64,000 bases of DNA, taken from contig NZ_CP089974.1 of the NCBI RefSeq assembly GCF_030177935.1, forward strand, positions 868,001 to 932,000. Direction: 5' to 3'. Source of the DNA: Moraxella haemolytica. Lineage in GTDB: Bacteria; Pseudomonadota; Gammaproteobacteria; Pseudomonadales; Moraxellaceae. The position numbers and the translations under genes are program-made. Positions 16,038 through 24,569 of this stretch are shown in pieces (the first letter of the stretch is position 1; each line of letters opens with the position of its first letter). The notes under the pieces were generated by a model. It worked only from the letters and a program-made list of their open reading frames with translations, ran no database searches and was not told the origin of the DNA.

Positions 16038-17900
16038 TTAATCATTTTCAAGAAATGAACGCAGATGCTCAGAGCGAGAAGGGTGGCGAAGTTTACGCAG
16101 GGCTTTGGCTTCTATTTGGCGAATGCGTTCACGGGTAACATCAAATTGTTTGCCAACCTCTTCTAGGGTGTGATCAGATGCCATGTCAATGCCGAAACGC
16201 ATTTTGAGTACCTTTGCCTCTCGTTCGGTTAGGTTGTCTAGCACCTCACGAGTTGCTTCACGCAACCCTTCAGCGGTGGCACTATCTACAGGACTTGAGA
16301 TGGTGTTGTCTTCGATGAAATCACCCAAATGGCTATCCTCATCATCACCAATCGGAGTCTCCATAGAGATAGGCTCTTTGGCGATTTTTAGGACTTTGCG
16401 AACTTTCGCCTCGTCCATATCTAAGCGTTCGCCCAACTCTTCTGGTGTGGGTTCACGCCCCATTTCTTGCAACAGCTGACGACTAACACGGTTAATTTTA
16501 TTAATCGTCTCAATCATATGTACTGGAATACGAATTGTGCGTGCTTGGTCAGCAATAGAGCGAGTGATGGCTTGGCGAATCCACCATGTGGCATAGGTGG
16601 AAAACTTATACCCACGGCGATATTCAAACTTATCCACAGCTTTCATAAGACCGATATTACCCTCTTGGATAAGATCAAGGAACTGCAAGCCACGGTTGGT
16701 GTATTTTTTGGCAATGGAGATGACCAAACGCAGGTTGGCTTCAACCATGTCTTTTTTAGCACGGCGGGCTTTTGCCTCACCGATTGCCATTTGGCGAGCC
16801 ACCGCCTTCATGTTTTTGACATCCATCTGTAGTTCATTTTCGTGAGCTAGGATGTTTTCTTGTAGGGCGATGACTTCAGGTAATACCTTTTCTAATGTCT
16901 CAGCAAAGGCAGGTTTGCCATCAATGCGAAGGCGTAGCCAGTCAAGATTGGTTTCATTGCTTGGAAAGGTTTTTTTAAACTCGTCAATCGGCATCTTGCC
17001 ATGACGCACCACCAAACGCATGATTTTGCGTTCATTATTACGAACATCTTCATACACTTCACGCATGAGCGTCATGACTTGGTCAGATAGACGGTTATTT
17101 AGTTTAATGAGCATAAAACGAGATGCTAATGCGTCATAAGCTGCCTTAGCTTCCTTGCTACCACGACCGTGCTTTTCTAGGGCTTGTTGTGATTTGGCAA
17201 ATAGAGTTTGAATCTCTTCAAAGCGGGTACGCACTTCTTCAGGGTCAAGGTTGCTGTCATCATCGCCGCCAGCAGCATCCATACTTCCGTTTTCTTCGTC
17301 ATCGTCTTCTAGGGCATTAACTTTGTTTTCTTCTTTGATGTCTGTTAGGTCGATTTCGTTGTCATCTTTGAGTTCAAATTCATCATCACTAAGATTTAAA
17401 AATCCTGAGACGATATCGGAGATTTTCTTTTCGCCTGTCTCGATTTGGGCGTATTCATCAAGCACGAATTTTACTGTACCTGGCCAGTAAGCCATAATGT
17501 ACTGCACTTCTCGAGTACCTTCTTCGATGCGTTTGGCGATGCCAATCTCACCTTCACGAGTCAGCAAATCTACAGTACCCATCTCACGCATATACATACG
17601 CACAGGGTCGGTTGTGCGACCTGGCTCGGTCTCAACGCTCGCTAAGACGGCAACGGCTTCATCGGTAGCCATGTCGTCATCATTACTTGAGCTGGTCAAG
17701 ATGATGTCATCTTCATCTGGGGCAACTTCGTATATAGGAATGCCTACATCGGTTAGCATCTGAATGATGTCTTCAATCTGGTCGCTTTCTGTAACTGATT
17801 CAGGCAGTTGGTCGTTGACTTCGGCATAAGTCAGATAACCTTGTTCCTTGCCTAGCTGAATCAAAGTCGCTAGCTGAGAATTAGAATGTTGTTCGCTCAT
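16038..17900 (-). CDS. rpoD: Primary sigma factor RpoD (sigma-70)
   Basis: The 620-aa product has an acidic N-terminal region 1.1, a non-conserved Asp/Glu-rich insert (about residues 165-220), regions 2.1-2.4 ([40 protein letters not shown]), region 3 and region 4 with [18 protein letters not shown]. It directs RNA polymerase to housekeeping promoters such as the TTGACA/TATAAT sites seen here. It is a single gene with its own terminator; dnaG and rpsU are not adjacent, unlike in E. coli. The length matches the family. Confidence 0.98.
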   Translation of the reverse strand: MSEQHSNSQLATLIQLGKEQGYLTYAEVNDQLPESVTESDQIEDIIQMLTDVGIPIYEVAPDEDDIILTSSSNDDDMATDEAVAVLASVETEPGRTTDPVRMYMREMGTVDLLTREGEIGIAKRIEEGTREVQYIMAYWPGTVKFVLDEYAQIETGEKKISDIVSGFLNLSDDEFELKDDNEIDLTDIKEENKVNALEDDDEENGSMDAAGGDDDSNLDPEEVRTRFEEIQTLFAKSQQALEKHGRGSKEAKAAYDALASRFMLIKLNNRLSDQVMTLMREVYEDVRNNERKIMRLVVRHGKMPIDEFKKTFPSNETNLDWLRLRIDGKPAFAETLEKVLPEVIALQENILAHENELQMDVKNMKAVARQMAIGEAKARRAKKDMVEANLRLVISIAKKYTNRGLQFLDLIQEGNIGLMKAVDKFEYRRGYKFSTYATWWIRQAITRSIADQARTIRIPVHMIETINKINRVSRQLLQEMGREPTPEELGERLDMDEAKVRKVLKIAKEPISMETPIGDDEDSHLGDFIEDNTISSPVDSATAEGLREATREVLDNLTEREAKVLKMRFGIDMASDHTLEEVGKQFDVTRERIRQIEAKALRKLRHPSRSEHLRSFLEND

Positions 17901-17947
17901 GAATACTCGCTTTGTTATTATTTGCTTGACCTAAAAAAATACTGGAT

Positions 17948-17956
17948 ATTATAGCA
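17948..17956 (-). promoter_or_regulatory. Probable rpoD extended -10 promoter
   Basis: On the minus strand TGC-TATAAT lies about 50 bases upstream of the rpoD ATG. The extended TGn element may replace a good -35, since none is seen at 17 bases. Confidence 0.5.
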
Positions 17957-18195
17957 CAGATGCTAACAATATGGGGGTATTTGTGATTTTTTAAACCCTT
18001 GCTAAGAAATTTATGTCTTGATATCAAAGTCTATCCTAACATTCACAAAAACTTCAGACAAAAGATAAAACTTAAGCTAGCAAAATCACATAAATATCGG
18101 TAAAATAACCAAGCTGATTTGACATGATGGGTTTTTTATAAGTGAGTGATTTACCCATGATATTACTCATTGAGATATTACCAACTGGTTGATTT

Positions 18196-18714
18196 ATGAT
18201 TGTACGATTTACCCCAAAATTTATTGGTTTTGGCACGCTATGTTTGCTGATTTTTTTGGTTGCCTGCCAAAAGTCGGACGAGCAAGATATAAGTACAATC
18301 ACGGCACCGAGCGACACGCAGGTAAGCGTGCAGATGGATGCTGTGGTGGGGTGTTATACCGTTAGTCATGATGAGCCTGCTCAAATAAAAATCAGTCAAG
18401 ATGATGGCGTTTTGGTCATGCAGATGAAAGAACCAAAAGGTAGCTCATCTGTTTGGGATAAACCCGAACCACTTGAAGTGCTGAATATACCGACAGGTTG
18501 GCGGTATTTTAAAGCAAATGGATTTGATATAAGTCAAGATGATATTGAACAGATTGTTGCACGAAAAGATGGTGCGATGGTTTTGGCACAGGTCAAAGAA
18601 TCCATCAAAAATATCAATCCATTGTTGGATAGTCGCCATATTATGTATATTGTTCATGGCTCAAACACGGTTTATCAAGTGTCTTGCGATGATGATTTGA
18701 TTGATTTACTTTGA
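18196..18714 (+). CDS. Predicted lipoprotein of unknown function (172 aa)
   Basis: A lipoprotein signal peptide ends in LIFLVAC, with Cys at about residue 24 as the lipidation site. The mature part has no recognised domain; two further Cys (GCYTV and VSCDD) could form a disulfide. It probably sits in the outer or inner membrane facing the periplasm. The region between rpoD and this gene (17901-18195) holds the rpoD promoter and nothing else obvious. Confidence 0.7.
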   Translation: MIVRFTPKFIGFGTLCLLIFLVACQKSDEQDISTITAPSDTQVSVQMDAVVGCYTVSHDEPAQIKISQDDGVLVMQMKEPKGSSSVWDKPEPLEVLNIPTGWRYFKANGFDISQDDIEQIVARKDGAMVLAQVKESIKNINPLLDSRHIMYIVHGSNTVYQVSCDDDLIDLL

Positions 18715-18805
18715 TTATGTTTGTGGTTGGTTGGTGTGTCAATCTTAGATTGATATCAAAGAATTTATAAGATAAATAGCGTTGATGAGATAAAAAAGGT
18801 GTCTG

Positions 18806-19111
18806 ATGGGTATTGTTGGTTCTATCATTTTTGGGGCGATTGTTTATGTGATTGGTTTTGTCATTCATCGCAAGCACCTTTTACGCCACCAAGTCAATCA
18901 CGAACGATTCTCTCTAACACACCCACTGATTATTAAATATCTACTGGCTTGTTTTGTCATCATGCTGGCGGTTAGTGCATTGGTTGGTCGCTTTTTATTA
19001 AACCACGAAACATTTGACTGGGCGTTTATCATCATCAACAGTCTGATTGCGACAGTGGTATTTTATTTTGGACTCAATCCTGACACCACCCAGATGAACT
19101 TACCTAATTAA
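18806..19111 (+). CDS. Small membrane protein of unknown function (101 aa)
   Basis: Three predicted membrane helices (about residues 3-20, 43-64 and 71-88) are joined by a His/Arg-rich loop (HRKHLLRHQVNHERF). An AAGG lies seven bases upstream of ATG 18806. It is followed by a strong terminator, so it may be the last gene of a unit starting at the upstream lipoprotein. No family is recognised. Confidence 0.65.
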   Translation: MGIVGSIIFGAIVYVIGFVIHRKHLLRHQVNHERFSLTHPLIIKYLLACFVIMLAVSALVGRFLLNHETFDWAFIIINSLIATVVFYFGLNPDTTQMNLPN

Positions 19112-19154
19112 AAAACCGAATTATTAATATCTTTGATTAATAATTCGGTTTTTT
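19110..19154 (+). terminator. Strong hairpin terminator before glnA
   Basis: An 18-bp AT-rich stem built from AAAAACCGAATTATTAAT and its complement, loop ATCTTTG, ends in a T6 run. It is symmetric enough to act on both strands and isolates glnA from upstream transcription. Confidence 0.85.
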
Positions 19155-19193
19155 GATAAGTTTTAATGAAACCGCTCAAATTGTCAAAAATGA

Positions 19194-19222
19194 TTGACAG
19201 ATGATAAGAAGGGCTTTAATAT
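19194..19222 (+). promoter_or_regulatory. Probable glnA promoter
   Basis: A perfect TTGACA (19194-19199) is followed after 17 bases by TAATAT (19217-19222). The transcript would start about 40 bases before ATG 19267, whose GGAG (19256-19259) is well spaced. No clear sigma-54 GG-GC element was found. Confidence 0.6.
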
Positions 19223-19266
19223 CTTACCGTTTAGTGTACTTATGTTTATGATTTTGGAGTGAAATT

Positions 19267-20676
19267 ATGTCTAATAAGCTGTTTGATTTGATTGAATCAT
19301 CGGGTGCAAAGTGGGTGGATTTTCGTTTTACGGACACGCATGGTAAAGAAAAACACTTAACTTTCCCTGTCTCAAGCATTGATGAAGATGTTCTAGAAGA
19401 CGGCAAAATGTTTGATGCGTCAAGTGTGGCAGGCTGGAAAGGTGTTGAGGCATCGGACATGATTTTGTTGCCAGATGCTAGCACAGCCTATTTAGATCCT
19501 TTTTTTAGTACGCCAACCATCGTTGTTGCTTGTGATGTTATTGAGCCTGATACCTTACAAGGCTACGCTAAAGACCCACGCTCTATTGCACGCCGTGCAG
19601 AAATTTATCTAAAATCAACAGGGATTGGCGATACTGCGTTCATCGGACCTGAGCCAGAGTTTTTTGTGTTTGATGAAGTCAAATGGGATATTGATATGTC
19701 AGGTGCTAGAAGCCAAGTTATTGCAGAGGCGGCGGCATGGAGTGCTGATAACGACTATCAATGGGGTAACTTAGGTCAACGACCTGCGGTCAAGGGTGCT
19801 TATGCAGTTACTGCTCCTGTAGATCACTATCATGAAATGCGTTCTGTGATGTGTGACCGCATTGAAGAAGTGATGGGGGAGGGTCGTATCGAGGTGCACC
19901 ATCACGAGGTGGCAAGTTGCCAGCTTGAAATTGGTATCTCGTTTAATACCTTGCTTAAAAAAGCAGATGAAGTACAGCAGTTTAAGTATATTGTACAAAA
20001 TGTTGCCAATCAATTTGGCAAAACTGCAACCTTTATGCCAAAACCGCTAGTTGGTGATAATGGCTCTGGCATGCATGTCAATATGTCCATCTCAAAAGAT
20101 GGTGTCAATATGTTCTCTGGTGATGAGTATGCAGGACTATCTAAGATGGCACTATATTTTATCGGTGGTATCATCAAGCATGCTCGAGCATTAAATGCCA
20201 TCACCAACCCAAGCACAAACAGTTATAAGCGTCTTGTGCCACACTATGAAGCACCGATTAAACTGGCATATTCGGCATCGAACCGCTCGGCTTCTATCCG
20301 TATTCCACATGTCAACAGTCCAAAAGCGGTGCGTATTGAAGCTCGCTTCCCTGACCCATCAGCCAACCCATACCTGTGCTTTGCTGCACTCTTGATGGCA
20401 GGTCTTGATGGCATTGAAAACAAGATGGATCCAGGCGAGGCAGCCGATAAGAACCTATACGACCTACCACCAGAAGAAGAAACTCTAATTCCAACGGTGG
20501 CAGAAAACCTAGAGGTGGCACTCAACGCTTTGCGTGATGACCATGAGTTCTTATTAAAAGGCGGTGTGTTTAGCAAAGAGATGATTGACAGCTACATCGA
20601 CCTAAAAATGAAAGAAGTACACCGAATCAATGAAGTGGTTCACCCACTTGAATTTGATATGTACTATCGTGTATAA
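19267..20676 (+). CDS. glnA: Glutamine synthetase type I
   Basis: The 469-aa enzyme makes glutamine from glutamate, ammonia and ATP as a dodecamer. Visible motifs include [12 protein letters not shown], the metal-binding [19 protein letters not shown], the ATP-binding [18 protein letters not shown], and [10 protein letters not shown] with Tyr398, the residue adenylylated by GlnE. GlnE is encoded at 34805-37630 in the same window. It stands alone with its own promoter and terminator; ntrBC is not adjacent. Confidence 0.98.
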   Translation: MSNKLFDLIESSGAKWVDFRFTDTHGKEKHLTFPVSSIDEDVLEDGKMFDASSVAGWKGVEASDMILLPDASTAYLDPFFSTPTIVVACDVIEPDTLQGYAKDPRSIARRAEIYLKSTGIGDTAFIGPEPEFFVFDEVKWDIDMSGARSQVIAEAAAWSADNDYQWGNLGQRPAVKGAYAVTAPVDHYHEMRSVMCDRIEEVMGEGRIEVHHHEVASCQLEIGISFNTLLKKADEVQQFKYIVQNVANQFGKTATFMPKPLVGDNGSGMHVNMSISKDGVNMFSGDEYAGLSKMALYFIGGIIKHARALNAITNPSTNSYKRLVPHYEAPIKLAYSASNRSASIRIPHVNSPKAVRIEARFPDPSANPYLCFAALLMAGLDGIENKMDPGEAADKNLYDLPPEEETLIPTVAENLEVALNALRDDHEFLLKGGVFSKEMIDSYIDLKMKEVHRINEVVHPLEFDMYYRV

Positions 20677-20690
20677 CCGATGAAATATAA

Positions 20691-20720
20691 AAAAGTGCAA
20701 GTTCGCCTTGCACTTTTTTG
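20691..20720 (+). terminator. glnA terminator
   Basis: AAAAGTGCAAG and CTTGCACTTTT form a perfect 11-bp stem with loop TTCGC and a T-rich tail. Confidence 0.9.
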
Positions 20721-20790
20721 TTGTCAATGATTAAATAAAAACCAATGTGCTTTTTGGTATTTTAGTTGGTATTTTTTGAGCGTTAAAATA

Positions 20791-22023
20791 ATGGTTGATA
20801 AAATCTGCACTGATGTTTTTATTGTGGGCGGGGGTGTGGTAGGCATGACGCTTGCTATTGGGCTTGCTAGCCTTAAAAAACAAGTCGTCTTGATTGATGC
20901 TAAGCCTGCCATGAGTGATGAACAGCGACAAGCAGCTTTGGCTTATCGTGATGCTCGGGTGTATGCACTGAATTTGGCAAGTTTGGCGTTATTTGAATCC
21001 ATCGGTGTGGTGGACTTTGTGCGTCGTGCTGATTATACGGACATGAAGGTGTGGCAAAGTGATGGGCGTGGTGAGTTAAATTTTGCCAAAGAATCTATTA
21101 ATCCGCCGATTTTAGGTAGTATGATTGAACCCATCGTCATCGATGAAGCACTATACAAACGAGCACGCCAAGCAGATTTGGCACAATATTTGACCGTGCT
21201 ACATGACAGGCGGGTCGATGAAATCTTTGGCTTTGATATTCGCCATGACGGCATCAGCCTTCGCCTTATTTGTGATGCTGGCAACACCACCCTAGTGGAC
21301 ACCAAGCTGTTGGTGGGTGCTGACGGTAGGAGTTCTGTTGTTAGGCGATTATCTGGCATTTGGGTGGACAAACTTGACTATCAGCAGACCGCCATCTGCT
21401 GTGCCATCAAGACTGATAAGCCACATGAGCATACTGCACGCCAAGCCATGCTACCATCAGGCACACTGGCATTACTGCCTTTGGCAGATGTATCAGCAGA
21501 GGATGATGGGTGTTGGCATTCGGTGGTGTGGACACTACCCACTCAAATGGCAAAGGAATATTTGGCACTACCCCATGATGAGTTGATGCATAAATTAGCT
21601 CTTGCTAGTGGTTATGAGCGTGGGCGGATTCATCGCATTGAGTCTGTTGCCAGTTTTGCTTTATCTGCTCAGGTTGCCAAAAGCTATACCGCACCGCATA
21701 CTTTACTGATTGGTGATGCTGCTCATGGCGTGCATCCTTTGGCAGGACAGGGGTTGAATTTAGGATTGGCGGATGTGGCGACATTGCTACAGCTTATCAG
21801 GCAGTCCGACCAAGACAGCAAGCATTTATTGCGTCGTTATGAGCGAGAACGGTGTTCATATAATAAAGTGATGATGCATGGGTTTTCGTTGATTAACTAT
21901 GCTTTTGCAGGGAGTTTGCCACAAAAAGAGCCACTGAGATTTATTCGTGCTGAGATGGTAAATTTGGTGGGTAAATCTCGCTTGTTGATGAATTTTTTTA
22001 ATAAAAAGGCAGGGGGTGGTTAG
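20791..22023 (+). CDS. UbiH/UbiF/COQ6-family FAD monooxygenase
   Basis: The 410-aa flavoprotein has the N-terminal FAD fold VFIVGGGVVGMTLA, a middle VGADGRSSVVRR motif and a C-terminal GDAAHGVHPLAGQGLNLG. These are hallmarks of the ubiquinone-biosynthesis ring hydroxylases. Which ring position it hydroxylates (UbiH, UbiF or UbiI type) cannot be told from the sequence here. ATG 20791 is chosen; an in-frame TTG lies 15 bases upstream and no strong ribosome site decides between them. It is cotranscribed with nothing obvious. Confidence 0.85.
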   Translation: MVDKICTDVFIVGGGVVGMTLAIGLASLKKQVVLIDAKPAMSDEQRQAALAYRDARVYALNLASLALFESIGVVDFVRRADYTDMKVWQSDGRGELNFAKESINPPILGSMIEPIVIDEALYKRARQADLAQYLTVLHDRRVDEIFGFDIRHDGISLRLICDAGNTTLVDTKLLVGADGRSSVVRRLSGIWVDKLDYQQTAICCAIKTDKPHEHTARQAMLPSGTLALLPLADVSAEDDGCWHSVVWTLPTQMAKEYLALPHDELMHKLALASGYERGRIHRIESVASFALSAQVAKSYTAPHTLLIGDAAHGVHPLAGQGLNLGLADVATLLQLIRQSDQDSKHLLRRYERERCSYNKVMMHGFSLINYAFAGSLPQKEPLRFIRAEMVNLVGKSRLLMNFFNKKAGGG

Positions 22024-22135
22024 GTTTCATTCATAAAGATTGATTGATTATTTTGGCTTGGCATTTATATGGGCAATCTTATCTTACCACTTAAAATCAT
22101 GTTTCTGTGAGTAATGGCGTATATCCGAAAAACAA

Positions 22136-22163
22136 TAAAGCCATGATGATCAGTCATGGTTTA
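22136..22163. terminator. Possible bidirectional terminator between ubiH-like and lysO
   Basis: TAAAGCCATGA and TCATGGTTTA form a 10-bp stem with one bulge and loop TGATCAG, between two convergent genes. The T tract is poor. Confidence 0.4.
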
Positions 22164-22166
22164 TCA

Positions 22167-23075
22167 TTAACCTAATGCGCTAAAAAACACCATAAAAATC
22201 GGTGAGATGATATTGGTAATAAAACCAAAACTGATGATGGTGGGAATGATTTGTGTACCGCCTGATGCGGTTAAAGTTGGCAAGGTGAAGTCAAGACTGG
22301 TAACGCCACCAAGCCCAATCGCCGCTGATGATGAACGACGCATCATCCAAGGGATAAAGATGAATGCAATGATCTCTCTTAAAAGATCATTTAGTAGGGC
22401 GACACTACCCCACACTGCCCCATAAGCATCGGTCATCACTGTACCAGAGAGTGAATACCAACCAAAGCCTGAGGCGAGTGCTAGACCTTTTGTGATGCTT
22501 ACCTCGTCAAATAATAGAGCAAAAGCTACACCACCAAAAAGTGTCGCCGCCGTAAAAATGACACTAATTTGTAAGCCTCGCTTGTTTAGCATCGCCTGTG
22601 TTAATGTAACACCAGACCCCTTTAAGCTGACGCCCACAAGGAATAAAAGTAGCATGAGCAGTGCGGTGGTTGTACCATTTGGTGGTAATAAGATTGGGGG
22701 TAGAAACCTTGCCATGATAAAACCCAGTGCCAAACAGCTGATCTGCATCAAGCTACCATGTAGGCTGATTTTGGTCTTTTGGGCAGGGGATTTGCTGTGA
22801 TGCTTAATGGGAATAAGTTTGTCAAAAAGATACAGTGCAACTGAGCCAAAACCAACAGTGAGTGCGGTCAAAGTGCCTAAATATAAAGTAATTTCGTCAA
22901 TTTTTTGGCTTAAATTATCTACCAAGCCAAGCTCAATACCAATGACGATGAGAATTAAAAATACCAAATAATTAAGCAAGCGTTCGGCAGTGATTACCCA
23001 GCTTGGGCGACTAGGTAAGCCAAATCCGACAAACATTGGCGTTACTATTAAAATCAGCGTCAGCAATCCATTCAT
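22167..23075 (-). CDS. lysO: LysO-family lysine exporter (DUF340)
   Basis: The 302-aa protein has about eight hydrophobic segments and the typical motifs FLVGVSLKG, GLALASGFGWYSLSG and NDLLREIIAFIFIP of LysO (YbjE), an inner-membrane exporter of L-lysine and its toxic analogues. Start 23075 (MNGLLTLILIV) gives a length close to E. coli LysO and starts in the first helix; the upstream in-frame extension lacks a good ribosome site. Convergent with the ubiH-like gene and divergent from mscS. Confidence 0.85.
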   Translation of the reverse strand: MNGLLTLILIVTPMFVGFGLPSRPSWVITAERLLNYLVFLILIVIGIELGLVDNLSQKIDEITLYLGTLTALTVGFGSVALYLFDKLIPIKHHSKSPAQKTKISLHGSLMQISCLALGFIMARFLPPILLPPNGTTTALLMLLLFLVGVSLKGSGVTLTQAMLNKRGLQISVIFTAATLFGGVAFALLFDEVSITKGLALASGFGWYSLSGTVMTDAYGAVWGSVALLNDLLREIIAFIFIPWMMRRSSSAAIGLGGVTSLDFTLPTLTASGGTQIIPTIISFGFITNIISPIFMVFFSALG

Positions 23076-23282
23076 TATTATTACTTCACTTGCTAAGATA
23101 GGGGGTGGTCGGTTTGGGCTTGCGATCCATAAAAAAGTAAAAAACACAGTAAATAAAGCATATTTTTAGCGATAATTTTGCTACAATAACGCAAAAATTC
23201 ATTGTAAGCAAGATGCAGCACACTTTTTGGCTTACAAATGGATATTGTAACATTAATATGCCACAAACGCCACAGTTAGCCT

Positions 23283-24467
23283 ATGAATAGTCAAGCCATC
23301 ATGGATTTTTTTGAAAAAATCATCAAAGATCTTTATCAAAGTGTTTATCTGTTTTTGGGTGGTTCGCTTGATGATAATATGAACTGGACCGAGCGGGGTC
23401 TGGCGTTGTCAGCGACAGCAATTAAGATTATCATTTTATTGTCCTTGATTGGCTTTATTTATTGGCTGTTGGTTTATTGCATCAAGCACGCTCGGGCATT
23501 TTTGCATCTATCCCAGCGACGAATGCGTATCATGCGTGCCATCCTTCGCTATGTGTGGTTTGTAACAAGTTTGATTGCAGTGATGATGCAGATTGGCTTT
23601 CATGCCGATACAGTTAAGGCGACAGCAAAGGCATCAGGCTGGATCGGTTTTTATTATGTGCTATGGACGACATCAGGAAGAATGCTAAGCGGTGTACTAA
23701 AACATTATGAGTTAAACGCATCGATAGAACAGCTGTTTAAAAACATGATTTTGGTTTTGGTGCTTGTTTTGGCATTGGCTAGTGTGCTTGCACAGTTTGG
23801 CTTTGATATTGTGTCATTGGTGGCAGGTCTGGGTATTGTGGGTTTGGCGGTGGGTTTTGCAGCCCAAAGTACGCTTGCCAACTTCATTGCAGGGATTACC
23901 ATTTTGGTGGAGCAATCATTTCAGGTGGGTGATTGGATTCGTTTAGGGGATAAAGAGGGGAGGGTGGTGAAGATTTCATTGCGTGCCACCCAAGTTCTTG
24001 ACCGTGATAATATCATCATTATTATTCCAAACTCTACCGTCGCCTCATCAGAAGTGGTTAATCTAACCTCTAAAAAGATGATTCGTTTTGATGTCAAAGC
24101 TCGCATTGCCTTAGATGCTGATATCAATCAGGCAAGAAGCATCATTGTTAAGACTTTATCGGCAGATGAGGTGGTGTTAAAACATCCAGCACCTATGGTA
24201 ACTGTCAGTGAGGTGGGTGAATATGGTGTGTTTTTTATCGTGCGTTTTTGGGTTGCACCGCTGTCAGTAGCTCGTATTCCTGTCATCAAAGAGAATATCA
24301 CCGAAAAAATCAAACAAGATTTGGATGATGCGGGCATTCATGCACCTTATCCGCATATGCGTTTAATGATGAATGGCGAGTCGTGGATGCAGCTTGCACC
24401 ACATAAACCATCTGCTGACAACTTAAATGAAACCCTAGATGGTGCAGAACCTAAAAATCAGCTTTAA
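23283..24467 (+). CDS. MscS-family mechanosensitive ion channel
   Basis: The 394-aa inner-membrane protein has four hydrophobic N-terminal segments, the pore helix and upper beta domain of MscS (GLAVGFAAQSTLANFIAGI, then FQVGDWIRLGDKEG), and a cytoplasmic alpha/beta cage ending near residue 360. It opens on membrane tension to release solutes during hypo-osmotic shock. Compared with E. coli MscS (286 aa) it has an extra N-terminal membrane region of about 90 residues and a short acidic C-terminal tail. Confidence 0.93.
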   Translation: MNSQAIMDFFEKIIKDLYQSVYLFLGGSLDDNMNWTERGLALSATAIKIIILLSLIGFIYWLLVYCIKHARAFLHLSQRRMRIMRAILRYVWFVTSLIAVMMQIGFHADTVKATAKASGWIGFYYVLWTTSGRMLSGVLKHYELNASIEQLFKNMILVLVLVLALASVLAQFGFDIVSLVAGLGIVGLAVGFAAQSTLANFIAGITILVEQSFQVGDWIRLGDKEGRVVKISLRATQVLDRDNIIIIIPNSTVASSEVVNLTSKKMIRFDVKARIALDADINQARSIIVKTLSADEVVLKHPAPMVTVSEVGEYGVFFIVRFWVAPLSVARIPVIKENITEKIKQDLDDAGIHAPYPHMRLMMNGESWMQLAPHKPSADNLNETLDGAEPKNQL

Positions 24468-24569
24468 TGGAACGGCTTAGGGTTATCATTAAAGGCAGTT
24501 TCGATGGTGAAGATGGCTAATGTATGCTATAATAGATGGTTCTGATTGCATTGTCTTATTGAGAATTCT